Shown: positions 8,813 to 15,835 of the stretch, in pieces | How positions within the stretch are numbered: position 1 is the first letter of the stretch | Layout: each line of letters opens with the position of its first letter | DNA from: Bog-756 sp035949055 | GTDB lineage: Bacteria; Actinomycetota; Acidimicrobiia; Acidimicrobiales; RAAP-2 | Length of the DNA: 60,359 nt | Direction of reading: 5' to 3' | Assembly (NCBI GenBank): GCA_035949055.1 | Contig: DASZIO010000007.1 | Coordinates: forward strand, 1 to 60,359 | Notes under the pieces: generated by a model | Told to the model about the DNA's origin: nothing | Databases searched by the model: none | The model's input: the letters and a program-made list of their open reading frames with translations, nothing else | Translations under genes and position numbers: made by a program

Positions 8813-9562
8813 TCAGTCCGACGAGCCGGTGGTGAGGCCGACTGACCGGATGATGGGCATGCGCTCGCCGTCGGCATCGCCCAGGAGCCGGGACTGGTAG
8901 AAGCTGATGACCTGCAGCTCGATGCTCAGGTCCACGTACCGCAACAGGATGTCGGGAGGGACCTCGAGCACGCGGGGTGCGAAGTTGAGGATCGAACGGA
9001 CCCCGGCGCCCACCATCAGATCGGCGACCCGTTGCGCCACCGAAGCCGGGGTCGTGATCACGCCGATGGCCAACGGCGCGGCCGCGGCGATGCCCGGCAG
9101 CTCGTCGGGATGGCGGACCTCCACGCCGTCGACCCTCTCGCCGATGATGGTCGGGTCGGTGTCGAGCAGTGCCGTGACGTCGAAGTTGCGCGCCGCGAAG
9201 CCCTGCGAGCGGGCCAAGGCCCGACCCAGGTTCCCGATGCCGGCGATGACCACCGGCCACGCTCGGTCCAGCCCGAGCTGACGGTCGATCTGCTCGATGA
9301 GGAAGGCCGTGTCGTACCCGGCGCCACGGGTGCCGAAGGAGCCGAGCAGCGAGAGGTCCTTCCGGACCTTCGCCGCGTTGACCTGCGCCGCCGACGCCAG
9401 CAGTTCGGAGGAGACGGTGGTGGTCCCCGAACGCAAGAGCTCCTCGAGGATGCGCTGGTAGACGGGCAAGCGGGCGACGGTCGCCTCGGGGATCCGCCGG
9501 TGGTTCGCCCCTGGCGTGGGGGCCTTGCCGCGTCTCGACGGCGGGGAAGGGTCCTTCGACAC
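8813..9562 (-). CDS. rex: Redox-sensing transcriptional repressor Rex
   Basis: Rex senses the NADH/NAD+ ratio and represses respiratory and redox genes. An N-terminal winged helix (IPEATVARLPVYQRILEEL, AAKVRKDLSLLGSFG) is followed by a Rossmann NAD(H)-binding domain with VIAGIGNLGRAL and a C-terminal domain-swap helix ending ISFYQSRL. GTG 9562 is taken as start; in-frame codons further upstream code a Gly/Arg/Pro-rich stretch unlike the family. I looked for a Rex operator (TGTGAA-N-TTCACA type) before hemA and before rex and did not find a convincing one. Confidence 0.95.
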   Translation of the reverse strand: MSKDPSPPSRRGKAPTPGANHRRIPEATVARLPVYQRILEELLRSGTTTVSSELLASAAQVNAAKVRKDLSLLGSFGTRGAGYDTAFLIEQIDRQLGLDRAWPVVIAGIGNLGRALARSQGFAARNFDVTALLDTDPTIIGERVDGVEVRHPDELPGIAAAAPLAIGVITTPASVAQRVADLMVGAGVRSILNFAPRVLEVPPDILLRYVDLSIELQVISFYQSRLLGDADGERMPIIRSVGLTTGSSD

Positions 9563-9653
9563 TGCCCGGATCGTAGGACCACCCCGTCCCGGCCGGAAAG
9601 CCAGGCGCCTGGCCGGGCACCCGCACCCTCGAGCTCCGGCCAACGGGCGCGGA

Positions 9654-10589
9654 CTACTCCGGGGAGATGCGAACCGTGTCCCCCACGACCAGCGGCTGGA
9701 GTCGGGCGGCCGCCGAGGCCTGGCGGAGCACCAGCGCCACCCGCCCGTTGCTGTCGGCCATCAGACCGAGCTCATCCTCGTCCAGATCCTCGAAGGCGCC
9801 CACCCGTCTCGCCGGCTCCGATCGGACCGGCCCGCCGGCGGGTGAACCGAAGACGGTCAGGCGCGCTGTTCCCCCGCCCGCCACCCCGATCGCCGCCAGC
9901 GCCTCGGGTCCGGTCCCGAGCTGGATGTTGCCGAAGCGGTCGATCCAGGTGACCGGGACCTCGAGGTCCGATCCGCGCCGCAGCGTCGTTGGTGGGTCGG
10001 TGCCGACCGCTTCGTCTCGGGTCGTCCCCCCGGATCTCCACCCCGTGTCGCCCGATCCATCGGCTCCGGATGAGACCAGCGACTCCGGGTCGGCGTCGGT
10101 GCCGAGCTCCGACGGCGGCAGGCCGAGGACCAGGTGGGCAGCGGCGGGCGCGAAGACATCCCGCCCGTCGAAGGTACGGGCGGTCGGCCTGGCTGATGCC
10201 GGCCCGCCACCGACCGTCCGTGGCCGGAGCGCGACGACCCGTTGGACGCCGCCGAGCGCGGCGGCCAGCGGCACGAGCAGCCCGTTGTCCGGACCGACCA
10301 ACCACCGTGGCCCGTCTCCGGCCGTCTCGACCGCGACGCCCCGACGATCGGTGCCGACACCGGGGTCGACCACCGCCAGCACGACGCCCGCACCGAGGTG
10401 CGGCGCACAGCGCCCGAGCATGGCCGCGCCCGCCTCGATGTCGAAGGGTGGGATCTGATGGCCGAGGTCGATGACCGGGACCGCCGGCGCCCGTCGGTGC
10501 AGGACGGCATGGACGATCCCCACGAACTCATCGGCGGTCCCGTAGTCGGAGAGGAAGTAGACGGCCGGCAGCTGTTCGTCCTCGTTCAT
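9654..10589 (-). CDS. SAM hydroxide adenosyltransferase / SAM hydrolase family (DUF62, fluorinase-like fold)
   Basis: The family hydrolyses S-adenosyl-methionine to adenosine and methionine with an activated water. Visible signatures are FLSDYGTADEFVG near the N-terminus, the IPPFDIEAGA segment, VVDPGVGTDRRG and GPDNGLL in the first domain, and DRFGNIQLG in the C-terminal beta domain. Compared with the family there is an insertion of about 50 Gly/Asp/Thr-rich residues between the domains. The gene lies between proC and rex on the same strand. Confidence 0.88.
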   Translation of the reverse strand: MNEDEQLPAVYFLSDYGTADEFVGIVHAVLHRRAPAVPVIDLGHQIPPFDIEAGAAMLGRCAPHLGAGVVLAVVDPGVGTDRRGVAVETAGDGPRWLVGPDNGLLVPLAAALGGVQRVVALRPRTVGGGPASARPTARTFDGRDVFAPAAAHLVLGLPPSELGTDADPESLVSSGADGSGDTGWRSGGTTRDEAVGTDPPTTLRRGSDLEVPVTWIDRFGNIQLGTGPEALAAIGVAGGGTARLTVFGSPAGGPVRSEPARRVGAFEDLDEDELGLMADSNGRVALVLRQASAAARLQPLVVGDTVRISPE

Positions 10590-10607
10590 CGAGCGCGGCC
10601 CGCCCCG

Positions 10608-11399
10608 CTAGCGGCCCAGTTGCTTCGAACGTTCCGTGGCCGCCGCCACCGCCTCGATGAAAGCCGAACGGACCGCCTTGAACTCGAGGGTGCGGACCGC
10701 CGCCGCGGTGGTCCCGCCCGGGGACGTCACCGCGGCGCGCAGCTCATCCGGATCGTCCCCGGTTTCGGCCATCATCCGGGCCGATCCGAGCACGGTGCGG
10801 ACGACGAGCTCCCGGCTCACCTCGCGGCTGAGCCCGGCCGTCACCCCCGCCTCGATCATCGCCTCGGCCACCAAGAAAACGTAGGCCGGACCCGATCCCG
10901 AAACGGCGGTGACCGCATCGAGGTGCCGCTCGGGCAGACGCACCACCGTACCGACCGAACCCAGAATGCCCTCGGCCCACTCGAGGTCGGCCGAGGTCAC
11001 CGCGCTCCCACCCGACATGGCGGCCACCCCCGCCCCGATGAGGGCGGGCGTATTGGGCATGGCCCGGACCACCGCGCTGCCCGGCGGCAGCGCGGCCTCG
11101 AGTCGGGCCGAGGAGAGCCCGGCCACAATGGAGAGCACCCGGGTGATCCCGACGCCGGACAACGTGCGCAGGACCGCCTCGGCGACGTCGGGCTTGACGG
11201 CCAGCACCGCTCCGTCGGCTGGCCCGGGCCCATCCCCGACAGCCACGCCGGGATGGGCCTCGGCCAAGGCCTCTCGGCGAGCACCATCCGGCTCGCTCAC
11301 GGCCAGCTCCGCCTCGGCGGCCCACCCCCCGGTGATCAGCCCCTCGAGCAGGGCCGAGCCCATCTTCCCGCCCCCCACGATGAGCAGCCTCGGCGTCAT
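10608..11399 (-). CDS. proC: Pyrroline-5-carboxylate reductase
   Basis: ProC performs the last step of proline synthesis with NAD(P)H. The Rossmann motif LIVGGGKMGSAL is at the N-terminus, AMPNTPALIG in the middle, and the family signature GSGPAYVFLVAEAMIEAG with VTSPGGTTAAA in the C-terminal dimerisation domain. ATG 11399 is preferred over an in-frame start at 11423, because a GGGAGA sits about six bases before it and the family begins here. Confidence 0.96.
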   Translation of the reverse strand: MTPRLLIVGGGKMGSALLEGLITGGWAAEAELAVSEPDGARREALAEAHPGVAVGDGPGPADGAVLAVKPDVAEAVLRTLSGVGITRVLSIVAGLSSARLEAALPPGSAVVRAMPNTPALIGAGVAAMSGGSAVTSADLEWAEGILGSVGTVVRLPERHLDAVTAVSGSGPAYVFLVAEAMIEAGVTAGLSREVSRELVVRTVLGSARMMAETGDDPDELRAAVTSPGGTTAAAVRTLEFKAVRSAFIEAVAAATERSKQLGR

Positions 11400-11498
11400 C
11401 AGCGTCTCCCTGCGGCGCGCCACGCCGGTCGGCCACCAGTACCAAGATCTGCCGAAACGCTACCAGCGGGCCTCGCTGACCAGTGGCGGGGCCTTGCC

Positions 11499-12008
11499 CT
11501 ACCGGGCGGGAGGCCGGCGCCGGTAGCGCCCCTCGTAGCCGAGGGTCATGGCCGTCGGGAAGCACTCGTCGGTGTAGGCCAGCGAGGCCCCGATGACCCG
11601 GTCCAGCTCCGCGTCGTCGACGCGCTCGACGGGGACCCGACCCACCAGGTAGACGGCGTCCTCAGGTCCGAGCGCAAAGCTCATGCCCAGCAGATCGGCG
11701 TTGCGCTTGAGCAGGTACTCCCACGTGCGCTCGATGTTGGTCTCGGGAGCCGGCATGAATTGCGTCTCGTGATGCAGGGTCCGCTGCCGCAAGGTGAGCC
11801 ACACCGTCACGAATTCCTTCTCGTCCCCGCGCAGCCGCAGATACCAGCGCGGGGCACCGGTCACCGGGTCGCCGCCGGGCTGGCGGTCCACCGCCACCAA
11901 AGCCCCTTCCGTGGCGAGCTCCCCAGCCGCCCAGTCGTCGATCAGATGACACACCGCCTGACGCTCGACGTCACCGAGGAGGCCGCTCCATCGGTCGTTC
12001 ACGAGCAC
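11499..12008 (-). CDS. YbjN-domain protein
   Basis: This 169-aa soluble protein has the YbjN layout (secretion-chaperone-like fold): GALVAVDRQ, WYLRLRGDEKEFVTVWLTLRQRTLHHE, LLKRNADLLGMSFAL and VYLVGRVPVERVD. The start GTG overlaps the end of mshA by 10 bases, so the two are translationally coupled. In mycobacteria a YbjN-family gene also follows mshA directly (Rv0486-Rv0487). The molecular role is unknown. Confidence 0.85.
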   Translation of the reverse strand: MLVNDRWSGLLGDVERQAVCHLIDDWAAGELATEGALVAVDRQPGGDPVTGAPRWYLRLRGDEKEFVTVWLTLRQRTLHHETQFMPAPETNIERTWEYLLKRNADLLGMSFALGPEDAVYLVGRVPVERVDDAELDRVIGASLAYTDECFPTAMTLGYEGRYRRRPPAR

Positions 12009-13261
12009 TCGACGAGACGACCCACCGTCAGCTCGGCGTAGATCTCACGGAGCAGGTGGGCAGCCCGGGCCCAGGTGTAGCGCCTGGCCCGCAGGACTGC
12101 GCCGGTACCCAGCCGCTCACCGAGCAACGGCTCGGCCAGGATCTGGCGGACCCAGGCAGCGAACGCCTCGGCGGTCGGGTCGTCCACCAGGTACCCGGTC
12201 CGGCCGTGGTCGACCAGGGTCCGCAACCCTCCGACATCCGAGGCCACCACCGGGGTACCGCAGGCGGCCGACTCCAGCGCCACCAGACCGAAGGACTCGG
12301 ATCGGCTGGGCACCAGGCACACGTCGGCGGCTCGGTAGTAGGTCGAGAGCAGTTCGTGGGGACGGGGCGCGACGAAGACCACCCGTTCCCGCACGCCCAG
12401 GTCGTGCGCCAGCCGCTCCAGCCGCTCGACTTCGGCCTCGCCGCGGGGTCCGCTCGGCCCGCCCACCACGACCAGCCGGGCGTCGGCATGGTCCGGGCCC
12501 AGGGCGGCCAGCACCCGCACCGCCACGGACACACCCTTCAGCGGTTGGATCCGGCCCACGAAGAGCAGGAGCGGTCCCGCCACCGGCAGCCCGAGCGCCC
12601 GCCTCGCCTGAGGACGGTCGCCGGGCCCGAAGAAGGCATGGTCGACACCGGGAGCCACGATCCGGATGCGGGAGGGATCGGCGCCGTAGAGCTCGGTGAT
12701 CTGCGCCGCCTCGACCGAGCACGAGGCCAGCACGGTGTCCGAACAGCGGATGATGGTCGCCTCCGCCTCCGCCCGCTGGTGCGGCGCGTCCGCTTCGACC
12801 TCCTCGGGACTTGCCTCCGCCTTCACCCGGTCGAGCGTATGAAAGGTGGAGACGAGGGGGAGGTTGAGCTGATGCTTGATCCTGTGGCCGGCCACGCCGC
12901 TCAGCCAATAGTTGGCGTGGACGGCATCGAAGGGAAGGTCCTCGTCGGTGCCGAACACCTCCGAGGTCTGCATCCGCTTCAGCACACCGTCGGCGAACTC
13001 CTCGATGACCCCGGGCAGTGCCTCCTTGGCCATCGGACGCGGGGGGCCGGCCGAGACGTGGTGCACCCGGAGGCCCGGTTCAATGCTGACCGTCGCGGGC
13101 AGGTCGTCGTCCCAGGCCCGGGTGAAGACGTCGCAGACCACGCCGGCCCGGGCCAGCGCCGAGGACAGCTCGCGTACGTAGACGTTCATGCCGCCGCCGT
13201 CACCGGTACCGGGTTGGGCCAGCGGCGAGGTGTGGAGTGTCAGGACAGCCAGGCGCCTCAT
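11999..13261 (-). CDS. mshA: D-inositol-3-phosphate glycosyltransferase (mycothiol biosynthesis)
   Basis: MshA joins UDP-GlcNAc to inositol-3-phosphate, the first step of mycothiol synthesis. The N-terminus LTLHTSPLAQPGTGDGGGMNVYVRELS is the MshA-specific form of the GT-B donor/acceptor site. The C-terminal half has FVGRIQPLKGV and the ESFGLVALESAACGTPVVA retaining GT4 motif with its two glutamates. Length 420 aa is as expected. The assignment is supported by the coupled YbjN gene and by a mycothiol-dependent isomerase-like gene at 26369. Confidence 0.9.
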   Translation of the reverse strand: MRRLAVLTLHTSPLAQPGTGDGGGMNVYVRELSSALARAGVVCDVFTRAWDDDLPATVSIEPGLRVHHVSAGPPRPMAKEALPGVIEEFADGVLKRMQTSEVFGTDEDLPFDAVHANYWLSGVAGHRIKHQLNLPLVSTFHTLDRVKAEASPEEVEADAPHQRAEAEATIIRCSDTVLASCSVEAAQITELYGADPSRIRIVAPGVDHAFFGPGDRPQARRALGLPVAGPLLLFVGRIQPLKGVSVAVRVLAALGPDHADARLVVVGGPSGPRGEAEVERLERLAHDLGVRERVVFVAPRPHELLSTYYRAADVCLVPSRSESFGLVALESAACGTPVVASDVGGLRTLVDHGRTGYLVDDPTAEAFAAWVRQILAEPLLGERLGTGAVLRARRYTWARAAHLLREIYAELTVGRLVECS

Positions 13262-13290
13262 TCGCCGCCGATCCTACTGGGAGGCCCCGA

Positions 13291-13800
13291 TTACCCCGCG
13301 GCGCTCACCGAGCCCCTGCCACCAGGGGAGACGGCGATGTCGGTACCCGCATCCTCCGCTTCCGCCGGCTCGGTTGGGCCACTCTCGGGGACGACGACCC
13401 GACTCCCGTTGGCCAGGTCGTCGTTCTCGTGGCGGAACGAGAGGTAGATGCGCATCATGGCCTGGCGCTGTTCCTCGGTCAGGTGGTGGTCGGCGAAGAT
13501 GTGCCGGGACAGATCGGTGTCCCCGTCCGGCTTCTCGAGTATCCCGGCTTGCACGTAGAGTGTCTCGGCCGAGATGCGGAGGGCCTTGGCGATCTGCTGG
13601 AGGATCTCGGCCGAGGGCCGGCGGAGGCCGCGTTCGATCTGACTCAGGTAGGGATTCGAGATCCCGGCCAGCTCCGAGAGCCGGCGCAGTGAGAGACGGG
13701 CAGAGCTCCGTTGCTCTCGTATGAACGAGCCCAGCTCGTTGAACCGCTCGGGGAGCTCCTTGACGAAATGGGCGCCTTCGCTCCGAACCGGGTCCTTCAT
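13291..13800 (-). CDS. XRE-family transcriptional regulator
   Basis: Residues about 20-80 form a classical lambda-repressor-like helix-turn-helix: LGSFIREQRSSARLSLRRLS, ELAGISNPYLSQIERG, then LRRPSAEILQQIAKALRI. A second helical part (HHLTEEQRQAMMRIYLSFR) is followed by an acidic, disordered tail. It resembles the Rv0474-type regulators of mycobacteria. The ATG overlaps the stop of the RsiG-like frame as ATGA, so it is co-translated with it. Targets cannot be read from the sequence. The BldD c-di-GMP signature is absent. Confidence 0.88.
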   Translation of the reverse strand: MKDPVRSEGAHFVKELPERFNELGSFIREQRSSARLSLRRLSELAGISNPYLSQIERGLRRPSAEILQQIAKALRISAETLYVQAGILEKPDGDTDLSRHIFADHHLTEEQRQAMMRIYLSFRHENDDLANGSRVVVPESGPTEPAEAEDAGTDIAVSPGGRGSVSAAG

Positions 13801-14339
13801 GACAGCAGACCGTCCACGGTGGCCCGGCCGGTCTTGTGCCGTTCGACGAGCTCCGCCTGCAGCACGTCGATGCGTTCGTGCAGGGCCCGGCGGTCCGAGG
13901 ACAAGCGTTGTTCGATGGCTTCCAGACGAGTGGCGATGTCCCTCAGCTGGTCGACTCCGAGGTCGGCCAGCGACGCGATCTGATCGGGCCCGAGCACGGC
14001 GTCGAGCTCGGCGGTGAGGTCCGACTCCTCGGTGTCGGGCGTGAACAGCTGGGGCAGGTGCCCGGGCCCAGGGGGGCGGCCCGGTCCCGAGGACAGGATG
14101 TCGGGGAGCTCCTCCACCAGGGCAGACAAGTCAGGCGGCTGGTCCGATCCGGGGTGCTCGAGGTAAGCGTGCACGATGTCGAGTCGACCCTGGACCAGGC
14201 GCCGCAGGTAGGACAGCGCCACCTCGGCCTCCTGGCATTCGGTGCGCATCGCCCGGATGTCGCCGAGCGACCGGTCCTCGATCCCATCGAGATAGGTGCT
14301 GGTCAGGATGCGGTCGAACTCGTCCTTGTGGCTGGTCAT
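13797..14339 (-). other. rsiG: RsiG-like anti-sigma module, possible separate gene with own ATG
   Basis: Read from ATG 14339 this is a 180-aa helical protein. RsiG proteins hold c-di-GMP in an antiparallel coiled coil, each helix carrying E(X)3S(X)2R(X)3Q(X)3D, and in Streptomyces sequester the sigma factor WhiG. Helix one here has E39, S43, R46, Q50 and D54, an exact match. Helix two has E143, S147, R150, H154 and D158, matching except for His in place of Gln. The middle linker is Pro/Gly/Asp-rich. The stop overlaps the XRE gene as ATGA. No WhiG-type sigma gene is in the window. Own translation from 14339 is possible but a ribosome-binding site is weak (GGGGAG about 15 bases upstream). Confidence 0.8.
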
Positions 14340-14756
14340 CAGGCTCGATGGTACTCCCCAGGGGGGCGGAAGAGGGCCCCGACGGGCGCTCGGGCCATAT
14401 CGGTACACGGCCCGGCCGACGATCAAGGAGCGAGAGACGGCCCCGAAGGTCCGACTGTCCGTGCTCGCCGTCTGCTCGTCCCCCACCACCTCGACGGTGC
14501 CGGCGGCACGGTTGACGTCCCCCACCCTCTTGATGAGGATGCGGTCGGGTTGGCGCGGATCCCGGACGGCGACGATGTGCCCCGGCTTCGGCCAGGGTGG
14601 TGGTCCCAGAGGAGGAGCGACGACCACCAGCCGGTCGCCGGGCCGGAGGGTCGGGCTCATCGAGGAGCCGGTCACCTCCACCCGCCGGAACGAGCGCCAC
14701 AGACCGGCGGCCGACACGGCGAGGCCCGCCCAGGCCGTCAGGCGTCGGGTGCGCAT
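13797..14756 (-). CDS. Nickel-SOD maturation protease (SodX) in one frame with an RsiG-like c-di-GMP-binding protein
   Basis: From ATG 14756 one uninterrupted frame of 319 codons runs through two protein families. Residues 1-139 are an S26 signal-peptidase-like protease: an N-terminal hydrophobic helix, GSSMSPTLRPGD with the serine nucleophile at 32, and DRILIKRV with the general-base lysine at 76. This is the family that trims pro-NiSOD, and sodN is divergent 275 bases away. Residue 140 is the methionine that would start an RsiG-like protein (see 13797-14339). Either this is a true fusion or a one-base error hides the end of sodX: removing one base from the G run at 14361-14366 would end the protease at a TGA overlapping that ATG by one base. 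Confidence 0.8.
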   Translation of the reverse strand: MRTRRLTAWAGLAVSAAGLWRSFRRVEVTGSSMSPTLRPGDRLVVVAPPLGPPPWPKPGHIVAVRDPRQPDRILIKRVGDVNRAAGTVEVVGDEQTASTDSRTFGAVSRSLIVGRAVYRYGPSARRGPLPPPWGVPSSLMTSHKDEFDRILTSTYLDGIEDRSLGDIRAMRTECQEAEVALSYLRRLVQGRLDIVHAYLEHPGSDQPPDLSALVEELPDILSSGPGRPPGPGHLPQLFTPDTEESDLTAELDAVLGPDQIASLADLGVDQLRDIATRLEAIEQRLSSDRRALHERIDVLQAELVERHKTGRATVDGLLS

Positions 14757-15031
14757 CGCGACCCTCTCAACCTCGGCACCGCCGGGCTTACCGCCGATCC
14801 CCGGCGACGGCGAGCGGCGAGTGCCCGGACACGGGGTCTCCGGCGGGGAGGCTTCCGAAGAGGGGCTCCCCCGGCTTTGATCGTGCCCAGATGGGTAAGG
14901 TGAGCGGAGGGCGGCACTGGGCCCCAGTCTGTACCAGGACATCCTGCACCCGAAGACCAGCCGGACCACTGGAAGACGGGCCCGACCGTCGGTGCCCGTC
15001 GAAACAGCCAACCGAGAAAAGGACAACGCCC

Positions 15032-15448
15032 ATGCGAATTGCAGACCACCTGATCGCCACTCTCGACCGTGTGTCCCCGCCCCGGCTGGTGCATGCTCAC
15101 TGCGATCTGCCCTGTGGTGTCTACGATCCGGCCCAGGCCCGCATCGAAGCCGAGTCCGTAAAGGGTGTGGTCGAGAAGTACAACGACTCCGACGACGGTG
15201 CCTTCAGGACCCGCGCCATCCTCATCAAAGAGGAGCGGGCCGAGCTGGTGAAGCACCATCTCTGGGTGCTGTGGACCGACTACTTCAAGCCCGAGCACCT
15301 GGAGAAGTACCCCCAGCTCCACGATCTGTTCTGGAAGGCCACGAAGAAGGCGGGCGAGGCCAAGAAGAGCACCGACGTGGCCGTGGCCAACGAGCTGTTG
15401 GCACAGATCGCCGAGATCGACAAGATCTTCTGGGAGACCAAGAAGTAA
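15032..15448 (+). CDS. sodN: Nickel superoxide dismutase
   Basis: NiSOD dismutates superoxide with nickel held by an N-terminal hook. The precursor is 138 aa. After a 22-residue leader ending LVHA comes the mature N-terminus HCDLPCGVYDPAQ, with nickel ligands His23, Cys24 and Cys28 (His1, Cys2, Cys6 of the mature protein). The rest is the four-helix bundle (WTDYFKPEHLEKYPQLHDLF). The leader must be removed exactly before His23, which fits the S26 protease coded divergently at 14756. An AAAGGA sits nine bases before the ATG. I did not find a clear Nur (nickel regulator) site in 14757-15031. Confidence 0.98.
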   Translation: MRIADHLIATLDRVSPPRLVHAHCDLPCGVYDPAQARIEAESVKGVVEKYNDSDDGAFRTRAILIKEERAELVKHHLWVLWTDYFKPEHLEKYPQLHDLFWKATKKAGEAKKSTDVAVANELLAQIAEIDKIFWETKK

Positions 15449-15499
15449 CCGAGAAGTTGTCGTCAGTCGCTAGGTCGGCGGCTACGTTCAGCCGTTCGG

Positions 15500-15787
15500 T
15501 CAGCCGTCGTCCCGTGAGACGCAGCTGGCACACTCCGACGCCGTTGGGTCGTCGCTCAGGCGGGTGTCGCCAATCGGCTCACCGCACGACGAGCATTGCC
15601 CATAGGTGCCGTCGTCGAGCCGGCTGAGCGCGTGCTCCACCTCGTAAAGGAGGTGGTCGACCGCGTCGACGGAGGCCTCTGAGGCCTCGGGCGCCGTGGA
15701 ACCGACCGGCTCCATCGGACCATCGGTTTCCGGGTTGATGACCACACCGTCTGGTGGTGCTGAATGGGTCTCCTCACCTGTCTGCAC
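15500..15787 (-). CDS. DksA/TraR-type C4 zinc-finger protein
   Basis: The 95-aa protein has an acidic, disordered N-terminus, a helix (DAVDHLLYEVEHALSRLDDGTYG) and a zinc finger with cysteine pairs CSSC and CASC separated by about 17 residues. This matches the short actinobacterial DksA/TraR family. The coiled-coil tip that carries the two acidic residues of true DksA is missing, so a DksA-like action on RNA polymerase is not assured. It is convergent with sodN and divergent from the PLP enzyme at 15836. Confidence 0.85.
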   Translation of the reverse strand: MQTGEETHSAPPDGVVINPETDGPMEPVGSTAPEASEASVDAVDHLLYEVEHALSRLDDGTYGQCSSCGEPIGDTRLSDDPTASECASCVSRDDG

Positions 15788-15835
15788 GTCGGGAGCGTAC
15801 CCTCCGTTCGCGCCGGATCACCGTAGGGTGAGTCC

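Noticed and set aside
13291..13800. XRE regulator as a BldD homologue
   Set aside because: BldD binds c-di-GMP with an RGD-x8-RQDD signature in its C-terminal domain; this signature is absent here.
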